The notes: generated by a model from the sequence alone, not told the origin. Positions 1-9,003 are shown, counted from the first letter of the stretch. The stretch is 34,957 bases of DNA from Pseudomonadota bacterium (GCA_029781795.1 JAKOWB010000443.1:1-34957); one strand, 5' to 3'. A program made the numbers and translations.

Positions 1-1703
1 GTGTCGAACTCCAGCCCCTTGGCGGCGTGCAGCGTCATGATGGTGACCTGCTCCTGGCTGGCGTCGGCGGCGCGCTCCATCACCAGCGAGACGTGCTCCA
101 GGAAGCCGGCCAGGCTGTCGAACTCGGCCAGCGCCGCCACCAGCTCCTTCAGGTTCTCCAGCCGGCCCGGCGCCTCGGCCGACTTGTCGGCCTGCAGCAT
201 GGCGGTATAGCCGCTCTCGTCCAGCAGCCGCTCGGCCATGTGGACGTGGGTCTCGGCCTCGGCCTCCTTGCGCCAGCGCGTCAGCAGGCCGGTGAAGTCG
301 GCCAGCGCGCGGCGCGCCTGGGGCCGCAGCTCGTCGGTCTCGCCGATCAGCCGCGCGGCGGCGAAGAGCGAGAGCTGCCGCTCGCGCGCCAGCCTGTAGA
401 GCGCCGCCACCGTCGCCTCGCCGAGGCCGCGCTTGGGCTTGTTCAGGATGCGCTCGAAGGCCAGGTCGTCGTCCGGCGAGTGCAGCAGGCGCAGATAGGC
501 CATGGCATCGCGGATCTCCTGCCGCTCGTAGAAGCGCAGGCCGCCGACCACCCGGTAGGGCAGGCCGAGGGTGATGAAGCGCTCCTCGAACTCGCGGCTC
601 TGCGCGCCGATGCGGGTCAGGATGGCGATGTCGCTGAGGCTGGCGCCGTGGCGCTGCAGGTCCTCGATCTCCTCGCCGACGAAGCGCGCCTCGGCCTCGC
701 CGTCCCACAGGCCGCGCACGCGCAGCTTCTCGCCGGCCGCGTCCTCGGTCCAGAGCGTCTTGCCCAGGCGCTGCTCGTTCTTCGCGATCAGCGCCGAGGC
801 CGCCTGCAGGATGTACCCGGTGGAGCGGTAGTTGCGCTCCAGCCGGATCACCGTGGCGCCGGGGAAGTCCTCCTCGAAGCGCAGGATGTTGCCGACCTCG
901 GCGCCGCGCCAGGCATAGATCGACTGGTCGTCGTCGCCGACGCAGCAGAGGTTGCGATGGCCCTGGGCCAGCAGGCGCAGCCAGAGGTACTGCGCGACAT
1001 TGGTGTCCTGGTACTCGTCGACCAGCAGGTACTTGAAGCGCTGCTGGTACTTCGCCAGCACGTCCGGCTGGGTGCGGAAGAGCTCCAGGCAATGCAGCAG
1101 AAGGTCGCCGAAGTCGCAGGCGTTCAGCGCCGCGAGGCGCGCCTGGTAGGCGCGGTAGAGCTCGACCAGCCGCCCGCCGGCGAGGTCTCCGGCCTCGCCC
1201 TTGGTCACCTTGTCCGGCGTCAGGCCGCGGTCCTTCCAGCGCTCGATCACCGAGAGCAGCAGGCGCGCCGGCCAGGCCTTGTCGTCGATGCCCTCGGCCT
1301 CCAGCAGCTGCTTCAGCAGGCGGAGCTGGTCGTCGCTGTCCAGGATGGTGAAGCTGGGCTTCAGGCCGACCTTCTCGGCGTCGGCGCGCAGCATGCGGGC
1401 GGCCAGCGCGTGGAAGGTGCCGAGCCACCAGCCCTCGACCGGGCGGCCCAGGATGGCGCTGATGCGCGCCTTCATCTCGCTGGCCGCCTTGTTGGTGAAG
1501 GTGACGGCCAGCAGCTCGCCCGGCCGCGCCTTGCCGGTCACCAGGATGTGGGCGAGGCGCGTGGTCAGCACCCGGGTCTTGCCGGTGCCGGCGCCGGCCA
1601 GCACCAGCACCGGCCCCTCGGTCGCCAGCACGGCGGCGCGCTGCGCCTCGTTGAGCCCGGCGAGGTAGGGGGGATCGGCGGTCTGGAACAGGCCCTGGGA
1701 CAT
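1..1703 (-). CDS. uvrD: ATP-dependent DNA helicase UvrD/PcrA (C-terminus cut by window edge)
   Basis: Superfamily 1A 3'-5' DNA helicase used in nucleotide-excision and mismatch repair and in replication restart. The 567 visible residues carry the family's motifs in order: Walker A AGAGTGKT (36-43), motif Ia around VTFTNKAA (67-74), motif II DEYQDTN (229-235), motif III GDDDQSIYAWRG (256-267), a motif IV arginine in RLERNYRST, and motif V TLHAAKGLEFD just before the edge. Motif VI and the C-terminal tail lie outside the window; full-length relatives are about 700-800 residues. The start ATG at 1703 has only a weak AGGG upstream, but TATATA at 1712-1717 sits 8 bases before it, so the mRNA could be nearly leaderless (inference; no good -35 seen). 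Family call is firm; UvrD versus PcrA naming is conventional. Confidence 0.95.
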   Translation of the reverse strand, partial: MSQGLFQTADPPYLAGLNEAQRAAVLATEGPVLVLAGAGTGKTRVLTTRLAHILVTGKARPGELLAVTFTNKAASEMKARISAILGRPVEGWWLGTFHALAARMLRADAEKVGLKPSFTILDSDDQLRLLKQLLEAEGIDDKAWPARLLLSVIERWKDRGLTPDKVTKGEAGDLAGGRLVELYRAYQARLAALNACDFGDLLLHCLELFRTQPDVLAKYQQRFKYLLVDEYQDTNVAQYLWLRLLAQGHRNLCCVGDDDQSIYAWRGAEVGNILRFEEDFPGATVIRLERNYRSTGYILQAASALIAKNEQRLGKTLWTEDAAGEKLRVRGLWDGEAEARFVGEEIEDLQRHGASLSDIAILTRIGAQSREFEERFITLGLPYRVVGGLRFYERQEIRDAMAYLRLLHSPDDDLAFERILNKPKRGLGEATVAALYRLARERQLSLFAAARLIGETDELRPQARRALADFTGLLTRWRKEAEAETHVHMAERLLDESGYTAMLQADKSAEAPGRLENLKELVAALAEFDSLAGFLEHVSLVMERAADASQEQVTIMTLHAAKGLEFD

Positions 1704-1757
1704 GCCCTGCTTATATAGCGCCCGGGTCGCGAGTCGAGGGGCGGCGAGTCGAGCGCA

Positions 1758-2666
1758 TCAGGCCCGGCGGCGGCGGCTCTGCAGCTCGCGCCACCAGATG
1801 AAGAGGCCGCTGGCGATGATGATGGCGCTGCCCAGCGCCACGTTCCAGGCCGGCACGTCGCCCCAGACGGCGAAGCCCATGGCCGTGGCGAAGACCAGCG
1901 AGAGGTAGCGGAAGGGCATCAGGAAGGAGACCTCGGCGCAGCGGTAGGCCTCGATCTGCAGCCAGTGGGCGCCGGCCTGCAGCGCCGCGCAGCCCAGGAT
2001 CAGCAGCAGCGAATCGCTCGGCGTGTCGCTGACCCAGGGCTCGGCGGTGAGGCCCACCGCGCCCGACAGGGTCAACGCCAGCACGGTATAGACCATGATC
2101 CCCATGGTGTGGTCGGTGGCCGAGAGGCGGCGCGAGGAGACGTCGCGCAGCGAGGAGCAGACCGCGCTGCCCAGCGGCAGCAGCGCCGCCACCCAGGCAT
2201 AGCCCTGGCCGGTCGGCAGCATGGCCACGGCGACGCCGGCAAAGCCGACGAAGACGGCGAGCCAGCGGCGCCAGCCCACGGTCTCGCCGAGGAAGGTGAC
2301 GGCCAGCAAGGTGGTGATGATGGGCGAGGCGAAGGCGATGGCGTAGGTGTCGGCCATCGGCATGTGGCGCAGGGCGAAGAGGAAGAGGTAGCTGGAGGCC
2401 GTCATGGCCGAGCAGCGCAGCAGCAGGGCCTTGCGGTTGCGGATGCGCAGCACGTGGAGCTGCCCGCGCGCCGCCAGCCAGAGCAGCAGGACCACCAGGA
2501 TCGCCGCGCCCCGGGTCAGCATGAACTGCGAGACCGAGATGTCGACCATCACCCACTTGGCGACGGCGTCGTTGCAGGTCAGCAGCAGCGACGAGCCGAG
2601 CATGGCGAGGATGCCGACGCCGGCCGCCGCGCGGTGCCCGGCCGCCAGCTTGGGAACGGCGCTCAC
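1758..2666 (-). CDS. DMT-superfamily EamA transporter (downstream paralogue)
   Basis: Inner-membrane transporter of the drug/metabolite superfamily, 302 residues, the usual size for a ten-helix protein made of two EamA repeats. Hydrophobic segments alternate with short loops along the whole length, and the C-terminus is a basic tail (SRRRRA). I chose the GTG at 2666 because it overlaps the TGA of the upstream paralogue (GTGA at 2663-2666), a typical sign of translational coupling; a reading frame upstream of it runs into that gene and is not used. The second repeat ends with VWGDVPAWNVALG, nearly the same as in the neighbour, so the two arose by tandem duplication. The substrate cannot be read from sequence; relatives export amino acids or metabolites. 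Confidence 0.88.
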   Translation of the reverse strand: MSAVPKLAAGHRAAAGVGILAMLGSSLLLTCNDAVAKWVMVDISVSQFMLTRGAAILVVLLLWLAARGQLHVLRIRNRKALLLRCSAMTASSYLFLFALRHMPMADTYAIAFASPIITTLLAVTFLGETVGWRRWLAVFVGFAGVAVAMLPTGQGYAWVAALLPLGSAVCSSLRDVSSRRLSATDHTMGIMVYTVLALTLSGAVGLTAEPWVSDTPSDSLLLILGCAALQAGAHWLQIEAYRCAEVSFLMPFRYLSLVFATAMGFAVWGDVPAWNVALGSAIIIASGLFIWWRELQSRRRRA

Positions 2667-3604
2667 CGCCGCTCCCGCCGGCGCCGCTCCCGCGCCAGGA
2701 TGAAGAGGCCGCTCATGCAGATGATCACCGCGCCCAGCGCCACGTTCCAGGTCGGCACGTCGCCCCAGACCAGGAAGCCGGCCAGCGCGGCGAAGAGCAG
2801 CGAGACATAGCGGAAGGGCATGACCAGCGAGAGCTCGGCCAGGCGGTAGGCCTCGACGATCAGGTACTGCGCGCTGGCGATGGTGAGCGCCGCTGCCGCC
2901 ATGAACAGCAGCTCGCGCGTCGCCGGCACCTGCCACGCCGGCTCGAAGGGCAGGGCGAGAAAGCCGGAGAGCGCGACAGCCAGCGTGTTCCAGAAGAGGA
3001 TGGCGACCGAGGCGTTGGCGACCGAAAGGCGGCGCGAGACGATGTCGCGCACCGAGACGAAGACGGCGACGCCCAGCGGCAGCAGCGCCGCCACGAGGCT
3101 GTAGCCCTGGCCGGTCGGCCAGAGCAGCACGATGACGCCGAGGAAGCCGACGGTGACCGCGGACCAGCGCCGCCAGCCGACGGTCTCGCGCAGCAGGATC
3201 GCGGCGGCGGCGGTGGTGAAGAGCGGCGCGGCGAAGGAGATGGCGGTGGCATCGCCCAGCGGCATCAGGGTCAGCGCGTTGAGGAAGAGGTGGGTCGAGG
3301 CGACCATGCAGAAGGCATAGAGCGCCATGCCCGGCCAGGAGCCGAGGCGCAGCAGGGAGAGCTGCCGCGTCGCCGCCAGGTAGCCCAGGATCAGCAGCAC
3401 GGCGAGGCCGCCGCGCGTCACCATGAACTGGCCGAGCGGCACCACCGCCACGGTCAGCTTGGCGAAGGTGTCGTTGACCGCCAGCAGCAGCCCGTTGCCC
3501 AGCGCGCAGGCGACGCCGAGGCCGGCCTTGGACTGCAGCCCGCGCGCCGCGGCGGCGCGGCCGGCGGGCTTGGCCAGGGGTCGGCTGGCGGGAAGCGGGC
3601 TCAT
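2663..3604 (-). CDS. DMT-superfamily EamA transporter (upstream paralogue)
   Basis: Ten-helix inner-membrane transporter of the EamA family, 313 residues. A basic, alanine-rich N-terminus of about 28 residues precedes the first helix; the motif NDTFAKLTV and the C-terminal VWGDVPTWNVALG align directly with NDAVAKWVM and VWGDVPAWNVALG in the next gene. The two genes overlap by 4 bases and are almost certainly co-transcribed, so the products may act together or have split substrate ranges (inference). No strong ribosome-binding site precedes the ATG at 3604. A 137-base GC-rich gap separates it from the oxidoreductase gene upstream; I see no terminator in that gap. Substrate unknown. Confidence 0.88.
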   Translation of the reverse strand: MSPLPASRPLAKPAGRAAAARGLQSKAGLGVACALGNGLLLAVNDTFAKLTVAVVPLGQFMVTRGGLAVLLILGYLAATRQLSLLRLGSWPGMALYAFCMVASTHLFLNALTLMPLGDATAISFAAPLFTTAAAAILLRETVGWRRWSAVTVGFLGVIVLLWPTGQGYSLVAALLPLGVAVFVSVRDIVSRRLSVANASVAILFWNTLAVALSGFLALPFEPAWQVPATRELLFMAAAALTIASAQYLIVEAYRLAELSLVMPFRYVSLLFAALAGFLVWGDVPTWNVALGAVIICMSGLFILARERRRRERR

Positions 3605-3741
3605 GGCCGGCGAGGGTGGCGAGGCCGCCGCGCCGCTACAAGCGGCGGCGGCGCATGGCTGCCCCCCTCCGCGGTCAGCGGCGGCGGGCGGCCCTGCGCC
3701 GCGTCGTCATGGCCGGGGCGACGGCGACCGTCGGTCCCGCC

Positions 3742-6700
3742 TCACTCCGCCGCCGCCTGTGCCGGTACGCCGCGGAAAGCAGCGAGCAGCCGCGCCTCGG
3801 CGGCCTTGGCCTTCCTGACGCTGGCCTCCTTCACGTGGCCGAAGCCGCGGATCTGCTCCGGGATCTCCAGCAGGGCGACGGCCTCGGCATGGTTCGCCGG
3901 GGTCAGGCTCGCCAGGATCTCGGCGATCAGCGCCTCGTAGTCCTTGAGCAGCTGGCGCTCCATCTTCCGCTCGGCGGTCTTGCCGGCGAGGTCGAGCCAG
4001 GTGCCGCGCAGACGCTTCATCCGCGCCAGCAGCTTGAAGGCGGTGAAGACCCAGGGGCCGAACTCGCGCTTCAGCAGGTGGCCGGTACGCGGGTCGCGGC
4101 GGGCGAAGAGCGGCGGCGCCAGGTGGAACTTCAGCCTGACGTCGCCCTCGAACTGCTGCGCCAGCTTCCGCTTGAACTCGCCGGTGGTGTAGAGCCGCGC
4201 GACCTCGTACTCGTCCTTGATCGCCATGAGCTTGAAGAGGTAGCGCGCCGCCGCCTCGCCGAGGCGCGTCTGCCCCGGCACCCTGGCCGCTTCCGCCGCC
4301 GCCACCTGCTCGACCAGCGCGCGGTAGCGCGCGGCATAGGCGGCGTCCTGGTAGTCGGTGAGGAAGGCGACGCGCCTTGCCACCAGCTCCCCGAAGGACT
4401 GCGCCGTCGCCGGCGCCGGCGCGGCCGTCGCCGGCTTCAGCAGGCGCTCGACGGCGGCCAGGTCGTGCGCGGCGCGGCGGCCCCAGACGAAGGCCTGGCG
4501 GTTGAACTTGACCGCCACGCCGTTCAGCTCGATCGCCTTGTCGATCGCCTGGGCGGAGACCGGCACCAGGCCCTTCTGCCAGGCGAAGCCCAGCATGAAG
4601 AGGTTGGTCGCGATGGAATCGCCCATCAGGCCGGTGGCCAGGCGGTGCGCGTCGACGAAGAGCGCGCGGTCCCGGCCGGTGGCCTTGGCGATCAGCTCCT
4701 CGAGCTTGCCGCCGGGGATGCGGAAGTCGGGATCGCGGGCGAAGTCGCCGGTGATCTGCTCGTAGCTGTCGACCACCGCCCAGGAGTTGCCCTCGGCCAG
4801 CTTGGCGCGGCCGTCGAACGAGGCGGCGACCACCAGGTCGCAGCCCAGCAGCAGGTCGGCGTTGCCGGTGGAGATGCGCACGGCGTGCAGATCCTCGGGG
4901 CGCGGCGCGATGCGGATGTGGCTCATCACCGCGCCGCCCTTCTGCGCCAGGCCGGTCTGGTCGAGGATCGAGCAGCCCTTGCCCTCCAGGTGCGCCGCCA
5001 TGCCGAGCAGCGCGCCGATGGTCACGACGCCGGTGCCGCCGACGCCGGCGACCAGGATGTCGTAGGGCTCGGTGATCGTGGGGATGGCCGGCTCGGGCAG
5101 CACCTCCCAGGCGCTGACGCTGACCGTCTCGCTCTTCTGCTTCCGCAGGGCACCGCCATGCACCGTGACGAAGGAGGGGCAGAAGCCGTTGACGCAGGAA
5201 TAGTCCTTGTTGCAGGCGGACTGGTCGATGGCGCGCTTGCGGCCGAACTCGGTCTCCAGCGGCACCACCGAGACGCAGTTGGACTTCACCGAGCAGTCGC
5301 CGCAGCCTTCGCAGACCGCGTCGTTGATGAAGGCGCGCTTGGCCGGGTCGGGGAAGGTGCCGCGCTTGCGGCGGCGGCGCTTCTCGGCGGCGCAGGTCTG
5401 GTCGTAGATCAGCGCGCTGCAGCCCGGCATCTCGCGCAGCTCGCGCTGCACCTCGTCCAGCTTCGAGCGGTGCTCGACGCGCACGCCCTCGGCCCAGGGA
5501 TAGCCGATGGGGTACTTGTCGGGATCGTCGGTCACCACGATGATCGGCTTCACGCCCTCGGCGGCGATCTGCCGGCTGATCATCGCCGGGTCCTGCGGGC
5601 CGTCGACCGGCTGGCCGCCGGTCATGGCGACGGCGTCGTTGTAGAGGATCTTGTAGGTGATGTTCACCTTGGCGGCGACGGCCTGGCGGATCGCCAGCAG
5701 GCCGGAGTGGTAGTAGGTGCCGTCGCCCAGGTTCTGGAATACATGGTTGGTCTTGCTGAAGGGCGCCTGGCCGACCCAGCTCGCGCCCTCGCCGCCCATC
5801 TGCGTGTAGGTCGCGGTCTCGCGGTCCATCCACTGCGCCATGTAGTGGCAGCCGATACCGGCCAGGGCGCGGCTGCCCTCCGGCACCTTGGTCGAGGTGT
5901 TGTGCGGGCAGCCGGAGCAGAAGGTCGGGATGCGCTTCACCGGCGTCGCCTCGCCGGCCAGGGCACGGTCCTTGTGGTCCAGCCAGGCCAGGCGCTGCTC
6001 GATGCGCGGGCTGCTGAAGAAGCGGTTGAGGCGCCCGGCGATGGCGCGGGCGATCTGCATGGGCGAAAGCTCGCCCATCGAGGGCAGGATCCAGGTGCCC
6101 TTGTCGTCGAACTTGCCGTTGACCTGGGGGCGCACGTCGGCGCGCCAGCCGTAGAGCAGTTCCTTCAGCTGGTGCTCGATGACCGGACGCTTCTCCTCGA
6201 CGACCAGGATCTCCTCCAGGCCCTCGGCGAAGCGGCGGATGCCTTCGGGCTCCAGCGGCCAGGGCATGCCGACCTTGTAGAGCGAAAGTCCGATCTCGGC
6301 CGCCATGGCCTCGTCGATGCCGAGTTCGTCCAGCGCCTGGCGCACGTCGAGATAGGACTTGCCGGTGGTGACGATGCCGAAGCGGCGGCGCGGGCTGTCC
6401 AGCACCACGCGGTTCACGCCGTTGGCGCGGGCGAAGGCGAGGGCGGCGGGAATCTTCCAGCGGTGGTGCCGTTCCTCCTGCTCGACCATGTCGAGCGCGC
6501 CGTTCCAGCGGATGTTGAGGCCGCCGGGCGGCCGCTCGAAGTCTGTCGGCTGGCGGATCTCGATGCGGTGCGGGTCGACATAGACCGAGGCGGTGGACTC
6601 CACCGTGTCGGTGACGCACTTGAAGCCGACCCAGCAGCCGGAATAGCGCGACAGCGCCCAGCCGATCAGGCCGTAGTCGAGGAACTCCTGCACCCCGGAC

Positions 6701-7233
6701 GGCGAGAGCACCGGGATCATGGCGTCCATGAAGGCGTATTCGCACTGGTGCGCGCTGGTCGAGGACTTGGCGGCGTGGTCGTCGCCGGCCAGCGCCAGCA
6801 CGCCGCCGTGCGGCGCGGTGCCGGCCATGTTGGCATGGCGGAAGACGTCGCCGGTGCGGTCGACACCCGGCCCCTTGCCGTACCACATGCCATAGACGCC
6901 GTCGTAGCGGTTGTCGCCGAACAGGGCCGACTGCTGCGAGCCCCAGAGCGCGGTGGCCGCCAGGTCCTCGTTGACGCCGGGCTGGAAGTGCACGTGGTTC
7001 TGCTTCAAGAGCTTGCGCGCCGACCAGAGCTGCTGGTCGAACATGCCGAGCGGCGAGCCGCGGTAGCCGGAGATGAAGCAGGCGGTGTCGAGGCCGGCCT
7101 TCTCGTCGCGCCGGCGCTGCATCATCGGCAGGCGCACCAGCGCCTGGGTGCCGGTCAGGAAGACGCGCCCCGATTCCAGCGTGTACTTGTCGTCCAGCGT
7201 GACATGGGCGGTCACGAGCGGCGTGTCGGGCAT
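3742..7233 (-). CDS. indolepyruvate ferredoxin oxidoreductase, fused alpha/beta form
   Basis: Thiamine-diphosphate and iron-sulfur enzyme that oxidatively decarboxylates aryl-pyruvates such as indolepyruvate to the acyl-CoA, passing electrons to ferredoxin; acts in aromatic amino-acid breakdown. At 1,163 residues it has the length of the bacterial fused IorA-IorB form. Visible parts: an N-terminal pyruvate-oxidoreductase-like region (about 20-420) with SGYRGSPLG (55-63), a CSGCPHNTST segment (439-448), a ThDP-binding domain with GDGTYYHSG (503-511) and NDAVAMTGGQ (532-541), one cluster motif CxxCxxCx5C (641-653) with further cysteines at 674, 680 and 685, then a gamma-type domain with GVGGTGVVT (730-738). 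The ATG at 7233 opens on MPDTPLVTAHVTLDDKY, the usual start for the family. It stands alone, with no ferredoxin or aminotransferase gene beside it. Confidence 0.93.
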   Translation of the reverse strand: MPDTPLVTAHVTLDDKYTLESGRVFLTGTQALVRLPMMQRRRDEKAGLDTACFISGYRGSPLGMFDQQLWSARKLLKQNHVHFQPGVNEDLAATALWGSQQSALFGDNRYDGVYGMWYGKGPGVDRTGDVFRHANMAGTAPHGGVLALAGDDHAAKSSTSAHQCEYAFMDAMIPVLSPSGVQEFLDYGLIGWALSRYSGCWVGFKCVTDTVESTASVYVDPHRIEIRQPTDFERPPGGLNIRWNGALDMVEQEERHHRWKIPAALAFARANGVNRVVLDSPRRRFGIVTTGKSYLDVRQALDELGIDEAMAAEIGLSLYKVGMPWPLEPEGIRRFAEGLEEILVVEEKRPVIEHQLKELLYGWRADVRPQVNGKFDDKGTWILPSMGELSPMQIARAIAGRLNRFFSSPRIEQRLAWLDHKDRALAGEATPVKRIPTFCSGCPHNTSTKVPEGSRALAGIGCHYMAQWMDRETATYTQMGGEGASWVGQAPFSKTNHVFQNLGDGTYYHSGLLAIRQAVAAKVNITYKILYNDAVAMTGGQPVDGPQDPAMISRQIAAEGVKPIIVVTDDPDKYPIGYPWAEGVRVEHRSKLDEVQRELREMPGCSALIYDQTCAAEKRRRRKRGTFPDPAKRAFINDAVCEGCGDCSVKSNCVSVVPLETEFGRKRAIDQSACNKDYSCVNGFCPSFVTVHGGALRKQKSETVSVSAWEVLPEPAIPTITEPYDILVAGVGGTGVVTIGALLGMAAHLEGKGCSILDQTGLAQKGGAVMSHIRIAPRPEDLHAVRISTGNADLLLGCDLVVAASFDGRAKLAEGNSWAVVDSYEQITGDFARDPDFRIPGGKLEELIAKATGRDRALFVDAHRLATGLMGDSIATNLFMLGFAWQKGLVPVSAQAIDKAIELNGVAVKFNRQAFVWGRRAAHDLAAVERLLKPATAAPAPATAQSFGELVARRVAFLTDYQDAAYAARYRALVEQVAAAEAARVPGQTRLGEAAARYLFKLMAIKDEYEVARLYTTGEFKRKLAQQFEGDVRLKFHLAPPLFARRDPRTGHLLKREFGPWVFTAFKLLARMKRLRGTWLDLAGKTAERKMERQLLKDYEALIAEILASLTPANHAEAVALLEIPEQIRGFGHVKEASVRKAKAAEARLLAAFRGVPAQAAAE

Positions 7234-7584
7234 GGGGCGGTTCCTGGTCTCTCCGGCGGACGCGCTACTCTAGGACGCGCGGCCCTCGTCGTTCTGGCAA
7301 AAAAGGGTAATGAGGGCTGACCTAATTGTCCACCGCGGAGCCTGAAAAGCCTTGTTCCGCCAATGCATGCCGCGGGCACCTCGGCCTCGCCGCGATCGGC
7401 TTCAGTCTCTCGGTTTGCGAGACAGGTAATGCACCGCCACCGCCCGGCGCACCGGCGCCGCGTCACTCAGTCTCGTCGGCCCCCCGGCAAGCCGCCCCGG
7501 TTCCGCGCCCGGACCTTGGTCAAGCGGGCGGAACCAGTTGGGGCGGATGGCCGGGATTTCCTCGGCGGCGGAGTCGCCCCTGCC
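7234..7584. other. gene-free stretch between ydcH-like gene and oxidoreductase gene
   Basis: These 351 bases hold no gene I can support. Short frames exist on both strands, but they lack ribosome-binding sites and recognisable protein character. The only local structure is a weak inverted pair GCCCTC/GAGGGC (7282-7287 and 7312-7317) enclosing an A6 tract, which could be a poor terminator or simply the oxidoreductase leader. The minus frame of the YdcH-like gene stays open for 60 codons past its TGA (7402-7584), which is unremarkable at this GC content. Confidence 0.5.
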
Positions 7585-7746
7585 TCAGTGCAGTGCGGCG
7601 ATCTCGTCCTTGATGCGCAATTTCTCTTTCTTCATCGCGTGCAGCGCGATGTCGTCCGGATGGGGTCTGGCTTCTTCTTCCTGAATCTTCAACTCCAAGG
7701 CCTCATGCTTGGCCTTCAACGACTGTACACGCTCCTCCATCGACAT
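7585..7746 (-). CDS. YdcH/DUF465 small protein
   Basis: A 53-residue protein of the YdcH (DUF465) family, short helical-hairpin proteins common in alphaproteobacteria with no agreed function. The family pattern is plain: MEERVQSLKAKHEALE at the N-terminus, an acidic EEEARPHPDD turn near residues 23-32, then LHAMKKEKLRIKDEI, the conserved lysine-rich second helix. Two starts are possible two codons apart (7746 and 7740); GGGAGGG lies 7 bases before the first, which I prefer. It is divergent from ubiX across 131 bases, so the gap probably holds promoters for both. A second member of the same family lies at 10236-10460. Confidence 0.85.
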   Translation of the reverse strand: MSMEERVQSLKAKHEALELKIQEEEARPHPDDIALHAMKKEKLRIKDEIAALH

Positions 7747-7877
7747 CGGGGACCCTCCCTTCGGTTGGACCCTTATGTTCTCGACATGGGAATGCTAAAC
7801 CTCGCCCGCAACGTCTGCCAAGCAGGTGATGACCCGGCAGCGCGGAAGATCCTTCCGACCGGGACCGTGGAGGGGGC

Positions 7878-8471
7878 ATGGCGCCGCAGCGCCTGATCGT
7901 CGGACTGACCGGGGCCAGCGGCATCGCCTATGGCGTCAAGCTGCTGGAATTGTTGCGTAATCTGCCGATCGAGACACATCTGGTGATGAGCCGCTCGGCC
8001 GAGGTGACGCTGGCCTACGAGACCAGCCTCAAGGTCGCCGATGTCAAGGCCCTGGCGCACGTGGTGCACGGCAACGACGACATGGCCGCGCCGATCTCCT
8101 CGGGCTCCTTCCGCACTCTCGGCATGGTGGTCGCGCCCTGTTCGGTGAAGACCCTGGCCGAGATCGCCACCGGCGTCACAGGCAGCCTGCTGTCGCGCGC
8201 CGCCGACGTGGTGCTGAAGGAGCGCCGCCGCCTGGTGCTGATGCTGCGCGAGACGCCGCTGACCACCGGCCACATCCGCAACATGCTGGCGGTGAGCGAG
8301 ATGGGCGGCATCGTCACCCCGCCGGTGCCGGCCTTCTACGCCGGCCCGGCCAGCATCGACGATCTGGTGACGCAGTCGGTCGGCCGCGTGCTCGACCTCT
8401 TCGGCCTGGAGGCGCCGGGCGTCGCGCGCTGGGGCGAGGCGGTGGGCAAGAAGCCGCGGAAGAAGAGCTAG
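7878..8471 (+). CDS. ubiX: UbiX flavin prenyltransferase
   Basis: Transfers a dimethylallyl group to FMN to make the prenylated-FMN cofactor used by UbiD-type decarboxylases in ubiquinone synthesis; cytosolic and oligomeric. The 197-residue length matches the family. Visible motifs are the N-terminal flavin-binding GLTGASGIAYG (9-19), SRSAEVTLAYE, SSGSF, the VVAPCSVKTLAEIATG stretch, and the RRLVLMLRETPLT segment typical of UbiX/Pad1. GGAGGGGG immediately precedes the ATG at 7878. It ends convergently with the DUF2390 gene, sharing 4 bases. No ubiD lies in the window. Two other quinone-linked genes, coq9 and an aarF/ubiB-like kinase, lie further along. Confidence 0.95.
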   Translation: MAPQRLIVGLTGASGIAYGVKLLELLRNLPIETHLVMSRSAEVTLAYETSLKVADVKALAHVVHGNDDMAAPISSGSFRTLGMVVAPCSVKTLAEIATGVTGSLLSRAADVVLKERRRLVLMLRETPLTTGHIRNMLAVSEMGGIVTPPVPAFYAGPASIDDLVTQSVGRVLDLFGLEAPGVARWGEAVGKKPRKKS

Positions 8472-8992
8472 GGCAGCAGGTACCAGACCGCCAGCAGCGG
8501 CGGCAGGTCGGGGAAGCTGGCGCCCAGCAGGGTCGCCAGTTCGGCGATCTCGCTCTCCGTCGCTTCGACCTTGCGGCTCAGCACATAGGCGCGGAGGTTG
8601 GCCCCGGCGAGGCGCGGTTCCGGGTCGCCCGCCGCCAGCGGCAGCGCCGCCAGCAGGCGGACCTGCTCCAGCCGCTCGGCCTCGATCTCCAGTTGCAGCA
8701 CCTTGGCGCGCAGGTCCTGCGCGGCGTCGTCGGGCTCGGTCTTGAGGCGCCGGCGCACCGCGCGCAGCGGGTTCACCACCTCGCGCGACCAGCTCTCCAC
8801 CGCCTCCTCGAGCTTCCTCAGCTTGGCCGCGTTCAGCGTCTGCCCGCAGACCCCGGCCCAGCAGCAGAAGAGCAGCAGGTTGACGTCCAGCCCGTGGCGG
8901 TCCTGCAGGCCGAGGCAGGCAGCCGCCACCCCTGGCTGGTCATAGACCGCCAGCGAGAAGGTCCAGAGGTCGCGCGCCGTCTTGGCCGGCAC
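8468..8992 (-). CDS. TIGR02444/DUF2390 family protein
   Basis: A 174-residue protein that I recognise as the TIGR02444 (DUF2390) family from its N-terminal third: DLWTFSLAVYDQPGVAAACL followed by LQDRHGLDVNLLLFCCWAG, a very conserved signature of unknown function. The remainder is a charged, probably helical region with a long coil (about residues 60-115). The GTG start at 8992 lies 11 bases after the stop of the phosphofructokinase gene upstream on the same strand, so the two are probably co-transcribed. No convincing ribosome-binding site is visible, which fits reinitiation. No biochemical role is known to me; the link with PFK is positional only. Confidence 0.85.
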   Translation of the reverse strand: MPAKTARDLWTFSLAVYDQPGVAAACLGLQDRHGLDVNLLLFCCWAGVCGQTLNAAKLRKLEEAVESWSREVVNPLRAVRRRLKTEPDDAAQDLRAKVLQLEIEAERLEQVRLLAALPLAAGDPEPRLAGANLRAYVLSRKVEATESEIAELATLLGASFPDLPPLLAVWYLLP

Positions 8993-9003
8993 CGGGTCCC
9001 GTG

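Noticed and set aside
27..1718. A 563-codon plus-strand frame over the helicase gene
   Set aside because: Antisense shadow of uvrD; composition is that of reversed codons, and no motif is recognisable.
7282..7317. Inverted pair GCCCTC/GAGGGC around an A6 tract as an intrinsic terminator
   Set aside because: The loop is 24 bases, the arms are only 6 bp, and the T-run lies within the loop on the minus strand rather than after the stem.
3616..7320. A 1,234-codon open frame on the plus strand opposite the indolepyruvate oxidoreductase gene
   Set aside because: It is an antisense shadow of a high-GC gene, rich in Arg, Ala, Leu, Gln and His with no family character, and the minus-strand frame has clear catalytic motifs.
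7402..7584. Open frame of 60 codons continuing in frame after the TGA of the YdcH-like gene, hinting at stop-codon readthrough
   Set aside because: The segment lacks family similarity and conserved hydrophobic pattern, and long open stretches are expected by chance at this GC content. Comparative dN/dS across relatives would decide.
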